A DNA stretch of 64,000 bases from JAJCYL01 sp965206015 (GTDB lineage: Bacteria > Bacteroidota > Bacteroidia > Cytophagales > Cyclobacteriaceae): assembly GCA_965206015.1 (NCBI GenBank), contig CBDBIW010000014.1:248001-312000 (forward strand), given 5' to 3'. The position numbers were made by a program, and so were the translations under genes. Positions 27,809 to 36,871 of the stretch are shown one piece after another. The notes beneath the pieces were generated by a model. The model saw only the letters and a program-made list of their open reading frames with translations, was not told the DNA's origin and did no database searches. Numbering within the stretch: the stretch's first letter is position 1; every line of letters starts with the position of its first letter.

Positions 27809-30214
27809 TTAGTATAATTCTGGAAATTTATTATGATCAGCTTCATTCATAATACCATAAGCCGCGTCAAACACATCTTCGGCATTCGGCTTGGAAAAGT
27901 AATCTCCGTCAGATCCATAGGCTGGTCTGTGAGCTTGTGAAGACAATGTAATGGGCTTAGAATCAGTGTATTGGTATCCATTTTGCTCCTCCATCACCTT
28001 TTGAAGCATATATGCAGAACCACCACCTGGTACGTCCTCGTCGGCAAAAAGGATTCTATTGGTCTTTTTCAAGGACTCAACAATCGTGTGGTTTCTATCA
28101 AATGGTAATAAGGTCTGTACGTCCATTACTTCAACAGAAATACCGAATTCCTTCAACTGTTCAGCTGCTTCCAAAACGATACGGCACATTGACCCATAAG
28201 TAACAATGGTCAAATCATCGCCACCTTTGAGGACTTCCGGCACACCTAATGGAACCTTGAAGGTGGCAATGTTATCTGGTACTCTTTCCTTTAGTCTGTA
28301 TCCATTTAGACTCTCAATAACTAATGCAGTATCATCTGATTCAAACATAGTATTGTAAAATCCTGCTGCCTGGGTCATGTTGCGTGGAACCAAAACATAC
28401 ATTCCACGAAGACTCCCCAAAATCATTGACATTGGAGATCCTGAATGCCAAACCCCTTCCAGCCTATGACCCCGTGTTCTAACAAGCATTGGAGCCTTTT
28501 GACCACCCTTAGTCCTGTATTGAATGGTTGATAAGTCATCAGAAAGCGTCTGAAGTGCAAATATTAAATAGTCTAAATATTGAACTTCAGCAATTGGTCG
28601 CAAGCCTCTCAATGCAGACCCAATGCCCTGGCCTACAATTGATGTTTCCCTGATTCCGGTATCAGTTACTCTGTATTCGCCATATTTGGCCTGCATTCCG
28701 GCAAAGCCTTGGTTTACATCACCAATTTGACCCACATCCTCTCCCATTGTAAATAATCTCGGATCTCTGGCAAACGCTGCATCGAAACAAGCTTGCAATA
28801 CCTCACGGCCATCGGCAGTTTTGGAGTCTTCCGAAAAAACTGCAGAAACCGGACTCACTTTAAGTGCAGATTTTTCAGACTCGCTGTAAAGGTGAGAATG
28901 GTACTCATCTTGTGTCGCATTTCTTTTTGAGGCTAACATCGAAATTATCTGATCCTTCTCAGGGATCTGGTCGTTCCTCAAATACCTTAAAGTTTTACGC
29001 AGGGAGCGATGAAAATCCATTTTAAGAGGATTAATGGTCTTTTCCAGTTCCTCCTTAATAGTCAGTAATTCACCGTTGTTCTCGCTTTTTTCGGCCAAAG
29101 ATTCAATAAGACTGACTACAGTCCTGACATCATCATTTATCGGTGTCATGAAATCATCCCAGGCACTATTTAAAGCCTCTTTTGCCGTTTGTTTTGCTCC
29201 TATTTCGATTTCAGATAATTGTTTCTCTGAAGCTAACTCATTCTTTAATATCCACAACCGTAATTGTCGGATACCATCAAATTCTTTCTCCCACTCTAAC
29301 CTTTCCTTCGGCTTATACCTCTCTTGCGAACCAGATGTGGAATGCCCTTGAGGCTGTGTCATTTCGGTTACATGTATCAATACTGGTACATGTTCCTCGC
29401 GAGCCAATTTTGATGCATGTTTATACACCCGGCAAAGCCTTTCATAGTTCCAGCCTTTAACTGTAATTATTTCAAAGCCATTGTCAACGGCTGTTCGTTG
29501 AAAACCTTCCAATGCCTTAGATATACTCTTTTTGGTAGTGTGGAATTCCTGAGGTACTGAAATTCCGTAATCGTCATCCCAAATTGACATGACAACAGGA
29601 ATTTGCAAAACACCAATGGCATTCATTGATTCAAAGAACTGACCCTCAGAGGTAGATGCGTTTCCAATTGTTCCAAAGGCTACTTCGTTTCCATTATTTG
29701 AAAACCTGGTGAATTTTTTCAGCTCAGAGTTATGTCTGTACAATTTCGAAGCATAGCCCAACCCAACCAGTCTTGGCATTTGACCAGCTGTGCATGATAT
29801 GTCTGCACTGCTATTTTTCAGTTGGGTGAGGTCTTTCCACTCACCATTCTCATCAAGAAGTCTATTGGCAAAATGGCAGTTCATCAATCTCCCAACTGAG
29901 GCTGGTTCCGCCTCAATATCGGTATTAGCGTATAGTTGAGCGAAGTACTGATTCAGCGTCAAACCGTCAATGGCCATCATGAATGTCTGATCCCGGTAAT
30001 AACCAGATCTGAAATCACCGTTTTGAAAGGACTTAGCCATCGCTATTTGGGCTATCTCCTTACCATCTCCAAAAATTCCGAATTTTGCCTTTCCTTTAAA
30101 AACCTCTTTGCGGCCCAGTAAACTAGCTTCTCTACTTTCACAAGCTAATTTGTAGTCATTAAGTATCTCCTTAACAGCTAAGAATGGTTTTGATAGTGCC
30201 TTTGCTTCTCTCAC
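27809..30214 (-). CDS. 2-oxoacid dehydrogenase E1, fused alpha and beta subunits
   Basis: An 801-residue thiamine-diphosphate-dependent E1, catalysing oxidative decarboxylation of branched-chain or related 2-oxoacids and acylation of the E2 lipoyl group. The alpha part (about 1-330) has the ThDP/Mg motif within EVAFGTIGNASTSEGQFFES and SIWDDDYGIS. The beta part (about 470-801) has RLFTMGEDVGQIGDVNQGFA, GIRETSIVGQGIGSALRGLR and LFADEDVPGGGSAYMLQ. Such alpha-beta fusions are common in Bacteroidota. Neither E2 nor E3 adjoins, so the substrate is inferred only from family resemblance to branched-chain E1. Confidence 0.93.
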   Translation of the reverse strand: MREAKALSKPFLAVKEILNDYKLACESREASLLGRKEVFKGKAKFGIFGDGKEIAQIAMAKSFQNGDFRSGYYRDQTFMMAIDGLTLNQYFAQLYANTDIEAEPASVGRLMNCHFANRLLDENGEWKDLTQLKNSSADISCTAGQMPRLVGLGYASKLYRHNSELKKFTRFSNNGNEVAFGTIGNASTSEGQFFESMNAIGVLQIPVVMSIWDDDYGISVPQEFHTTKKSISKALEGFQRTAVDNGFEIITVKGWNYERLCRVYKHASKLAREEHVPVLIHVTEMTQPQGHSTSGSQERYKPKERLEWEKEFDGIRQLRLWILKNELASEKQLSEIEIGAKQTAKEALNSAWDDFMTPINDDVRTVVSLIESLAEKSENNGELLTIKEELEKTINPLKMDFHRSLRKTLRYLRNDQIPEKDQIISMLASKRNATQDEYHSHLYSESEKSALKVSPVSAVFSEDSKTADGREVLQACFDAAFARDPRLFTMGEDVGQIGDVNQGFAGMQAKYGEYRVTDTGIRETSIVGQGIGSALRGLRPIAEVQYLDYLIFALQTLSDDLSTIQYRTKGGQKAPMLVRTRGHRLEGVWHSGSPMSMILGSLRGMYVLVPRNMTQAAGFYNTMFESDDTALVIESLNGYRLKERVPDNIATFKVPLGVPEVLKGGDDLTIVTYGSMCRIVLEAAEQLKEFGISVEVMDVQTLLPFDRNHTIVESLKKTNRILFADEDVPGGGSAYMLQKVMEEQNGYQYTDSKPITLSSQAHRPAYGSDGDYFSKPNAEDVFDAAYGIMNEADHNKFPELY

Positions 30215-30232
30215 TCGACTCGACAGTTACAT

Positions 30233-30265
30233 CAAAAATAATTAGGAACGTAGTAAACAAAAATA
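30233..30265 (-). promoter_or_regulatory. Candidate promoter of the E1 gene
   Basis: Read on the minus strand, TATTTTTG (30233-30240) fits the -7 consensus TAnnTTTG, with TTG 17 bp upstream (30258-30260). A second TATTTTTG at 30258-30265 overlaps that TTG. Both lie 19-51 bp before the start codon, so either could serve. The remaining 250 bp up to the alanine dehydrogenase promoter hold nothing I recognise. Confidence 0.35.
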
Positions 30266-30511
30266 ACCAAAACAGGGGTTGCTACCAATTGATAACCAAC
30301 GCTGAGATGAGTTTCAAACGATTGGAAAAAGCATTACCTGGACCAATATCCAAAAGATTATTTTGCCAATCTATTATTAACGGTGAACTATAATGAATTG
30401 ATTCGACAAATTTGTGAAGTATTGTTTTTTTCAGCATCTCTTCAGAAGATTGCATCTTCACAGGTCTACCATTATTTTAGATTGTCCTCAATTTTATTTT
30501 ATTCCGTCAGC

Positions 30512-30519
30512 TATATTTG
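30512..30519 (+). promoter_or_regulatory. -7 promoter element of ald
   Basis: TATATTTG is an exact match to the Bacteroidota -7 consensus, 30 bp before the ATG at 30550. It overlaps the in-frame TTG at 30517, which argues against that codon as the start. No good -33 TTG at standard spacing is visible. Confidence 0.5.
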
Positions 30520-30549
30520 CCGATAATTGATAAAAATAAACCCAAAAAC

Positions 30550-31677
30550 ATGATCATTGGAGTTCCCAAAGAGATAAAAAATAATGAAAATCGTGTCGCT
30601 CTAACTCCTGCAGGAGCAAGTGAACTGACCAAACGAGGTCACCAGCTTTTCGTTCAAAGTATAGCGGGAGAAGGCAGTGGGTTTTCAGATTCAGAGTATG
30701 AATCCACAGGGGCCAGAATTCTACCTTCTATTGAAGAAGTTTATGGAGTGGCGGAAATGATTATGAAGGTGAAGGAGCCTATTGAACCAGAGTATGATTT
30801 GATAAAAGAAGGTCAGCTAGTCTTTACATATTTTCATTTTGCCTCATATGAGCCATTGACAATGGCCATGGTGAAAAGTAAGCCAATTTGTCTGGCTTAT
30901 GAAACTGTTGAGAAATCAGATCGAAGTTTACCGCTTCTTATTCCTATGTCAGAAGTTGCAGGGAGGATGTCAGTTCAGCAAGGTGCGAAATGGTTAGAAA
31001 AACCGATGAAAGGCCGCGGCCTCCTTCTCGGTGGCGTTCCAGGTGTAAGACCTGGCAATGTCTTAATCATTGGAGGTGGAATCGTCGGAACGGAAGCAGC
31101 AAAAATGGCTGCTGGCTTAGGTGCTCATGTAACAATAGCGGACACCAACCTCAAGAGATTGAGGTACTTGGATGACGTAATGCCACCCAATATTGATACC
31201 ATTATTTCCAATGAGTATGTGCTGAGAGAACTTATTAAAGAGAGTGACCTGATCATCGGAGCTGTACTCATTCCTGGTGCCAAAGCTCCAAAACTGATTA
31301 CAAGGGATATGCTCAAAGACATGAGGCCTGGAACTGTATTGGTTGATGTAGCGGTGGACCAGGGTGGCTGCTTTGAAACAACCCAACCAACAACTCACCA
31401 GGATCCGGTATTTATTATTGATGATGTTGTTCATTACTGTGTTGCCAATATGCCAGGAGCAGTACCCTATACTTCAACCTTGGCATTAACCAATGCCACT
31501 TTACCTTACGCAATTGCTTTGGCAGACAAAGGGTGGCAAAAAGCGTGTACAACCAATGAAGAATTAAAGCTTGGCCTCAATATCATTAAAGGTGATATTG
31601 TGTACCAAGGAGTAGCGGATGCCTTTAATTTGCCAATGAATGATGTCAACAGTTATCTCAACTCAACATTAGGATAA
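30550..31677 (+). CDS. ald: Alanine dehydrogenase
   Basis: A 375-residue NAD-dependent alanine dehydrogenase interconverting L-alanine with pyruvate and ammonia. The N-terminus MIIGVPKEIKNNENRVALTP is the family start, which places initiation at the ATG at 30550, not at the upstream TTG. Other motifs: the nucleotide-binding VLIIGGGIVGTEAAKMAAGL and AVDQGGCFETTQPTTHQDPV. The catalytic domain near residue 74 reads MIMKVKEPIEPEYDL. Length and motifs are typical. The 3' end overlaps the convergent HsdR-N gene by 25 bp. Confidence 0.95.
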   Translation: MIIGVPKEIKNNENRVALTPAGASELTKRGHQLFVQSIAGEGSGFSDSEYESTGARILPSIEEVYGVAEMIMKVKEPIEPEYDLIKEGQLVFTYFHFASYEPLTMAMVKSKPICLAYETVEKSDRSLPLLIPMSEVAGRMSVQQGAKWLEKPMKGRGLLLGGVPGVRPGNVLIIGGGIVGTEAAKMAAGLGAHVTIADTNLKRLRYLDDVMPPNIDTIISNEYVLRELIKESDLIIGAVLIPGAKAPKLITRDMLKDMRPGTVLVDVAVDQGGCFETTQPTTHQDPVFIIDDVVHYCVANMPGAVPYTSTLALTNATLPYAIALADKGWQKACTTNEELKLGLNIIKGDIVYQGVADAFNLPMNDVNSYLNSTLG

Positions 31678-32111
31678 TCCGGCATAGCATTCATAAAAAC
31701 TACTTCTTTTGAAAGGTGATCAACGGAACAGCAATAAGTATTGATCCCATTTGTTGTTACAAGATAATTCGCTTTTAGACTCGAAGAGTACTTGGCTGCC
31801 TGATCAAATGTGTCCTGGTTAATTTTTGTTTTGAAAGATTTGCATTCAATCAGCATAAAACATTGGCCATTATTAGATAGTATTCTAATGTCACTACGAT
31901 TCGATTTAACTCCAATCTTCACCTCCCGCTCTACTGAAATCATGGTTCTGGGGTAATTTAGGCTATTGATTAAATAATGGATAAATGATTGTCTGACTAA
32001 TTCCTCTGGCGTCAGGACGAGGTATCTTTTTCTTATAAGATCATAAATATGGGTTGTGCCGTCAATGGATTGCGTCTTTGGTTCGTATCGAGGAATTGTT
32101 ATGGGCTGCAT
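31653..32111 (-). CDS. HsdR N-terminal-domain (PD-(D/E)XK-like) protein
   Basis: A 152-residue stand-alone protein with the fold of the N-terminal nuclease domain of type I restriction R subunits. Motifs: YDLIRKRYLVLTPEELVRQS, VKSNRSDIRIL (the Asp) and CFMLIECKSFK (the ExK), together a D...ExK nuclease core. I start it at ATG 32111 (MQPITIPRYEP), because the family begins with this MxxxxxPxYE pattern; the longer frame upstream is antisense to the divergent gene. It lacks helicase and specificity subunits, as is usual for this common Bacteroidota protein, so a restriction role is doubtful. Confidence 0.85.
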   Translation of the reverse strand: MQPITIPRYEPKTQSIDGTTHIYDLIRKRYLVLTPEELVRQSFIHYLINSLNYPRTMISVEREVKIGVKSNRSDIRILSNNGQCFMLIECKSFKTKINQDTFDQAAKYSSSLKANYLVTTNGINTYCCSVDHLSKEVVFMNAMPDYPNVELR

Positions 32112-32171
32112 ATCAGGGCACCTTAAGGCAAAATAAATTATTCTTCCTAAGTTTAATCCAAAGATACTTGG

Positions 32172-32747
32172 ATGAGGCATACAGACATACCGAAAGAATT
32201 CTTGTCTTATGAAACGGGTGAAGCATTTCAGAATTGCAAGATATGTGACCGGGATTTGACACAACCAGAGACTCACTACATTGTTGAGAAGGCCATACGA
32301 AAATACACAGGTTATAAGGCGTGGGACGTTGTCTTCGAATATGCCATCTGCATGAATTGCGCGGAAAGTTTCCGCAGCGAATTGTCCAAAGATTCAGTTG
32401 AAAGCATAGAAAAGTATTTCATGACCAAAGTCGATATTAATAAGCACAGCGAAAGGTTTAGACAAACAGATGAAATTCCAGATATCTCGAAATACACCCA
32501 TCAATGCTTAATTAAGGGTCTCAATAGAGACGAGGTAGAGGAATATCAAATTTATGGCAAATGCAGAGGTAACAAGTTTTTATATGAAAACATGCCGTAC
32601 ATGATAAGTGGAGAGGCAATGGACGAGATTGCCCAATTACTGTCAGATAAAACACTGGACGAACTTGACGGATTTGCTGGTAAGTACTTGGGACCATCCC
32701 CCGAACTTGAAGGGCTGTTCAAAGGCAGAAGATTGGTTTTGATCTAA
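32172..32747 (+). CDS. Conserved protein with paired CxxC motifs
   Basis: A 191-residue soluble protein. Two CxxC pairs, NCKICDRDL (about 22-30) and ICMNCAES (about 59-66), could form one zinc site. The rest is helical and acidic and ends KGRRLVLI. No known family is evident to me. It is divergent from the HsdR-N gene (60-bp gap) and convergent with the SprT-like gene (15-bp gap). Confidence 0.75.
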   Translation: MRHTDIPKEFLSYETGEAFQNCKICDRDLTQPETHYIVEKAIRKYTGYKAWDVVFEYAICMNCAESFRSELSKDSVESIEKYFMTKVDINKHSERFRQTDEIPDISKYTHQCLIKGLNRDEVEEYQIYGKCRGNKFLYENMPYMISGEAMDEIAQLLSDKTLDELDGFAGKYLGPSPELEGLFKGRRLVLI

Positions 32748-32762
32748 TCCCTGAGTGTTATT

Positions 32763-33392
32763 TCAACCTTCATCCAACAATTTAGGATAAACCGTAGCAA
32801 CCTCTGGAATAAGATACTGTTTCCCTGTTTTCATATCCAAACAAACAGACCTTGTACGCTTCTTGAACTCCTTTTGAAACAGCCTGTTATTGAACTGGAA
32901 AATTTCACCCGGACCCAAATCAGACAGAAATTTCTCACCATTATTTTTGATATCATATTTACTCAGCACCTTAAACAGGGTTGGGTCGGCACAGCTAGAG
33001 GCTTTTGGATTCCTTAAATAGGTATCAATTACTGATCGTAAATCTTCTGGAAAGATTGATGGCAGGTTTAAGTCCTCCAGTAGTTTGCCGAAGTTATTTT
33101 TCCACTCTTTACCATGTGGTAAGACTCGGTGTTGATGCGATTCAAAAGTTATTAAATGGGCCACTTCATGCAGGTAAGTCACTAGAAACTGGAACCTGTT
33201 CAAATCATGATTAACCGTAATCATATGTTTCCGTTGCTGAGAAAGAAAACGGTAATCTCCCAGCCTGGTCTTCCTTGATCGGGTGATTTTAAATTGAAAT
33301 CCGAAATGACTTAAGAGGTCCAAACAGTAATCGACTGCGGCTAATGGAACGTATTTCTCAAATATTTGACGGATCGGATTGATAGGAGTCAA
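32763..33392 (-). CDS. SprT-like zinc metalloprotease-domain protein
   Basis: A 209-residue SprT-like protein. The zinc motif is YLHEVAHLITF (HExxH), with a downstream His in PHGKEWKNNF, as in SprT/Spartan proteases. The C-terminal half (GEIFQFNNRLFQKEFKKRTR) would be the family's zinc-ribbon region, but I see no cysteine pairs there. SprT-like domains cleave DNA-crosslinked proteins in eukaryotes; the role in Bacteroidota is not established. It overlaps the next gene upstream by 4 bp (33389-33392), suggesting translational coupling. Confidence 0.85.
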   Translation of the reverse strand: MTPINPIRQIFEKYVPLAAVDYCLDLLSHFGFQFKITRSRKTRLGDYRFLSQQRKHMITVNHDLNRFQFLVTYLHEVAHLITFESHQHRVLPHGKEWKNNFGKLLEDLNLPSIFPEDLRSVIDTYLRNPKASSCADPTLFKVLSKYDIKNNGEKFLSDLGPGEIFQFNNRLFQKEFKKRTRSVCLDMKTGKQYLIPEVATVYPKLLDEG

Positions 33393-33907
33393 GGTCGCTT
33401 TTCTAACTTAGGTTCATCATTAATAGCCTCGGCAATAATACGCTTCACGATTGACTTTACCTTTTTCTTAACTATCCCTATTTCCTCTTTGCTCATCTTT
33501 CGCTCAATCCTCAAATTTTCTGAAGTTTCAATTTCACGTTGAACTTCATCCAGAATATCATCCAAACCTCTATGTATGCCACGTAATTCCGAATCGGGAT
33601 TTTCCATTAATTCATCAAGGTTCTCACTGGTATCTATAACACCTTCATCCAAATCCTCAATGGTCTCATCAATCTCCTCCATGATTTCATCTACTTCTTC
33701 CAATGCTTGGTCTATTCCTTCAAGGGTATCATCCACCTTGCTAAGGGCATCTTTCAAAGCAGATTCCACCTCCTGCTCAATATTGAAGTTGAGATCATCA
33801 GTCACCTCTACTTTAACCCTCGAATCAAAATCCATTACATAATAAATAACAGATCCTGCAAAAAGGACAATAAGAACAAGTGGTATTGTTTGATTGGATT
33901 TCATCAC
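33389..33907 (-). CDS. Membrane-anchored acidic coiled-coil protein
   Basis: A 172-residue protein with one N-terminal membrane segment (about 8-24, IPLVLIVLFAGSVIYYV). It then has a long acidic heptad region rich in I/L-D/E repeats (SKVDDTLEGIDQALEEVDEI, then MEEIDETIEDLDEG), ending in a basic tail. No catalytic motif. It is 40 bp downstream of der and overlaps the SprT-like gene by 4 bp, so the three probably share a transcript. The function is unknown; a scaffolding role is a guess from the coiled coil. Confidence 0.8.
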   Translation of the reverse strand: MMKSNQTIPLVLIVLFAGSVIYYVMDFDSRVKVEVTDDLNFNIEQEVESALKDALSKVDDTLEGIDQALEEVDEIMEEIDETIEDLDEGVIDTSENLDELMENPDSELRGIHRGLDDILDEVQREIETSENLRIERKMSKEEIGIVKKKVKSIVKRIIAEAINDEPKLEKRP

Positions 33908-33947
33908 AATGAAATTGAGTACTCAATAAAGTTAAAAAATAAATCCT

Positions 33948-35255
33948 TTACTTCTTTCTGAACACCAATTTTATAGGCGCACCCGAAAACTCATAATGAC
34001 TTCTCAACTTATTAATGAGAAACCGCTCATAACCCTCCTTAATGTACTGAGGAAGGTTACAGAAAAAAGCAAACGTCGGCGTATTGGTGGGCAACTGTGT
34101 CACATACTTAATCTTGATGTATTTTCCCTTTATTGAAGGGGGCGGGTTGCGCTCAATCTCTTTCAACATGATGTCATTCAATGACGAAGTCGATATCCTT
34201 CTTAATCGGTTGTCATAAATTTTCATGGCCATTTCAATTGCCTGAAAAATTCTTTTCTTTTCAATAACAGAGGTGAAAATGACCGGCAGATAGCTCAATT
34301 GCCCTAGCTTTTCGGCAATTTGCTTTTTAACTCCATCTGCAGTTTTATGATCCTTTTCTACCAGGTCCCACTTATTGACCATGATCATAATCCCTTTCTT
34401 ATACCGATGAGCTAATGAAATGATATTCATATCCTGAGCTTCAAAACCACGTTCTGCGTCCACTACAATAACACAGACATCGCTGTCCTGAAGCACCTGG
34501 ATTGCCCGGAGTACCGAATAAAACTCTATGTCTTCAATAACCTTGGATTTTTTTCTGATTCCGGCTGTATCAACCAGTAAAAAGTCCTTTCCAAAAAGGT
34601 TATAATGACTGTTGATTGCATCTCTGGTAGTCCCAGCGATGTCCGTAACTATACTTCTATCCTTGCCTAGCAAGGCATTGAGAAATGATGACTTTCCCGC
34701 ATTAGGTCGGCCGAGAATCGCAATTTTAGGAATCTCCTCTTTTTGTTCTTCCTCTTCAATCTCAAAATACTTGACCACTACGTCTAATAATTCACCAGAA
34801 CCTGACCCAGTCATTGAGGAGATCGGAAAAACATCTCCAGAAAGACCCATCGCATGAAATTCATGAGCCATTAATTCCTTTTCATGAGTATCAGCTTTGT
34901 TAGCCACAATTAAACAAGGTTTGGAAACTTCCCTGAGAATATTCGAAAAATCTTTGTCCAGATTTGTAAGGCCATCATGACAATTGACCATAAATAAGAT
35001 TATCGATGCTTCCTGAAGTGCTTGTTTTACCTGTTCTCGAATGGCACCTTCAAAAATATCGTTTGAGCCGACGACATATCCACCGGTATCAATTACGGTA
35101 AAGTGTTTTCCACTCCACTCCGCATACCCATAGTGACGATCTCGTGTGACTCCAGGTTCATTGTCCATAATAGCTTGACGTTTCTCAATCAAACGATTAA
35201 AAAGAGTGGATTTGCCGACATTTGGTCGACCTACAATTGCAACGATATTGGGCAT
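33948..35255 (-). CDS. der: Ribosome-assembly GTPase Der
   Basis: A 435-residue double GTPase (EngA/Der) needed for 50S ribosome maturation. The first G domain has GRPNVGKST (about 8-16), DTGG and NKAD. The second has GRPNAGKSS (about 182-190), DTAGIRKK and NKWD. A C-terminal KH-like domain follows (about 355-435). Length and order are standard and the frame is intact. Confidence 0.97.
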   Translation of the reverse strand: MPNIVAIVGRPNVGKSTLFNRLIEKRQAIMDNEPGVTRDRHYGYAEWSGKHFTVIDTGGYVVGSNDIFEGAIREQVKQALQEASIILFMVNCHDGLTNLDKDFSNILREVSKPCLIVANKADTHEKELMAHEFHAMGLSGDVFPISSMTGSGSGELLDVVVKYFEIEEEEQKEEIPKIAILGRPNAGKSSFLNALLGKDRSIVTDIAGTTRDAINSHYNLFGKDFLLVDTAGIRKKSKVIEDIEFYSVLRAIQVLQDSDVCVIVVDAERGFEAQDMNIISLAHRYKKGIMIMVNKWDLVEKDHKTADGVKKQIAEKLGQLSYLPVIFTSVIEKKRIFQAIEMAMKIYDNRLRRISTSSLNDIMLKEIERNPPPSIKGKYIKIKYVTQLPTNTPTFAFFCNLPQYIKEGYERFLINKLRSHYEFSGAPIKLVFRKK

Positions 35256-35330
35256 CTATTCAAATTAGGGTGCAAAGATAGCGTAACAAATTGCAGGGGA
35301 GCTAGATGCCCCTAAAAAACCATTTGACAT

Positions 35331-35590
35331 TTGTCGCATTGCCAGTTTAGATGTTTTTTGGAACCAAAAGCCGGACATTATGATTTTTGGGAAAGTGAAA
35401 CGATTGCCGGGCATAGTCTTGGTCATTATTTGGCAGCCTGTGGGATAATATATCACAGCTCAAATGATCAAAGATTTCTTAAGCAAGTGAATTATATAGT
35501 GGACGAATTAGAGCCATGCCAAAATATGTGGGAGGATTCCCAATAGCAGGAGGATTTCGAAGCAGGACCAGTATTTTCGGTTCGAATGAT
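35331..35590 (+). pseudogene. Remnant of a GH127-type glycoside hydrolase
   Basis: A short frame encodes FLEPKAGHYDFWESETIAGH, then SLGHYLAACGIIYHSSNDQR and QVNYIVDELEPCQ. This is the N-terminal part of DUF1680/GH127 (beta-L-arabinofuranosidase-type) enzymes, with the conserved WES..AGHSLGHYL motif. After ELEPCQ the match shifts frame to YVGGFPIAGGF, the expected next element (YVGG.P). The rest of the roughly 600-residue enzyme is missing. It sits between der and the transporter gene, opposite in strand to both. Confidence 0.65.
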
Positions 35591-35602
35591 TAAAAGATAA
35601 GA

Positions 35603-36871
35603 TCAGTCGGAGCCCTTTTTATCATATATTTTACCCATAAAAATTCCCAGCCCTGCCCAAACTGCTGCAATTCCTGCACCTATTATCCCCACTGTGGCAA
35701 ATCCAAGTCCCAACCCTTCGGTTAACCCGGTAAAAAGCCAGGCAGTAATAGTATCCCCTCCACGATAAATAACAACATCAATCACCGGTTTTGCTTTAAA
35801 CCTTGTCTCTTTATCAACTTCCGTAAATAGCATTTCTCTTGCCGGACGGGTAACAGCATAATTTCCAGCCCTGCGAACAACTTGAAGGGCAAGTAGAACA
35901 GTAATTATAGGGGCAAACGCAAGAATTAAAATGCCAGCACAAATTAGAACTGGCATTGAGGCCAATGTCAGACCCATTCCCAGTTTTTTGACAATACGAC
36001 CGGTTGCAAAGAAGGCAATCCCAAAAGTTAAAACGCTAACTATCCAATCGATGCTACCTAAGATTTGTGTTCTTGTAGCTCTATCAAATTCAGCGAGTAA
36101 GTTTTTTTGCTCAAAGTATACGAAAGAACCAATCATGGTATACAGTAAAATAAAACCGCCAATGGCAAGTAAGTAGGGGTCTGTGATAAACGATTTAAAA
36201 CCAGCAAAGGGATTGCCACCAATCTTAATAGCACTCAAATCAGCCTGCACATCTTCATTGTGCAATTCTGAGGTTTTCAGCTTTGCCAGATAAATAATAA
36301 TTGGAATAGGGATAATGAGTATGACCGAGGCAATTAGAATTAAATTATCTGTCCCTGTTATATTGGCAAACAAAGTGGGTATCAATGGCCCAGCTAATGC
36401 TCCGGCACTGGCCCCCGCGGCTATGATGGCAAAAAGCCGTTTGGCTTGCTCTTTATTAAAAAGATCAGACATGTAACTCCAGAAAACAGAAAGGTGAAAC
36501 ATGCTGAAGACGCTCAACCAAACGTAAAATGATTTGTCAATCAACGTTCGGTCAGGGAAAAGAAATATTGAGATATAAAAAAGAACAAAGCTCGCAGCAA
36601 AAAAAGTATAGATTGCCGGTACTAAATGGCCGAATTTAACTTTTGATACAATGAAGCCATAGAGCACTACAATTCCGGCACTAATAAAAAAATTTAATGT
36701 CCAAAGTTGACTGACTTCCGAATCGGACCAGTCGCTGGCCATGGCATCGCGTACAGGTCTTAGGATATAATAGGATGCCATTAGTATAAAGACAAAGAGG
36801 AAAGACGAAGCCGTGGCTTTTATCTCATTAGGCTCTATATCTCCAACTTTTTGTAATATCTTTTTTACCAT
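35603..36871 (-). CDS. MFS/nucleotide-transporter (Tlc)-like permease
   Basis: A 422-residue inner-membrane permease with about 12 predicted membrane helices. Recognisable are ASYYILRPVRDAMASDW and FWSYMSDLFNKEQAKRLFAI, typical of the ATP:ADP antiporter (Tlc/Npt)-like branch that also occurs in free-living Bacteroidota. Later RPAREMLFTEVDKETRFKAK fits the same branch. True nucleotide exchange is known in intracellular bacteria and plastids; for this branch the substrate is unproven. Single gene on the minus strand. Confidence 0.78.
   Translation of the reverse strand: MVKKILQKVGDIEPNEIKATASSFLFVFILMASYYILRPVRDAMASDWSDSEVSQLWTLNFFISAGIVVLYGFIVSKVKFGHLVPAIYTFFAASFVLFYISIFLFPDRTLIDKSFYVWLSVFSMFHLSVFWSYMSDLFNKEQAKRLFAIIAAGASAGALAGPLIPTLFANITGTDNLILIASVILIIPIPIIIYLAKLKTSELHNEDVQADLSAIKIGGNPFAGFKSFITDPYLLAIGGFILLYTMIGSFVYFEQKNLLAEFDRATRTQILGSIDWIVSVLTFGIAFFATGRIVKKLGMGLTLASMPVLICAGILILAFAPIITVLLALQVVRRAGNYAVTRPAREMLFTEVDKETRFKAKPVIDVVIYRGGDTITAWLFTGLTEGLGLGFATVGIIGAGIAAVWAGLGIFMGKIYDKKGSD

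Noticed and set aside
31653..32276. Longer start for the HsdR-N protein
   Set aside because: The extra N-terminal ~55 residues are antisense to the divergent CxxC gene and absent from the family pattern; start 32111 fits better.
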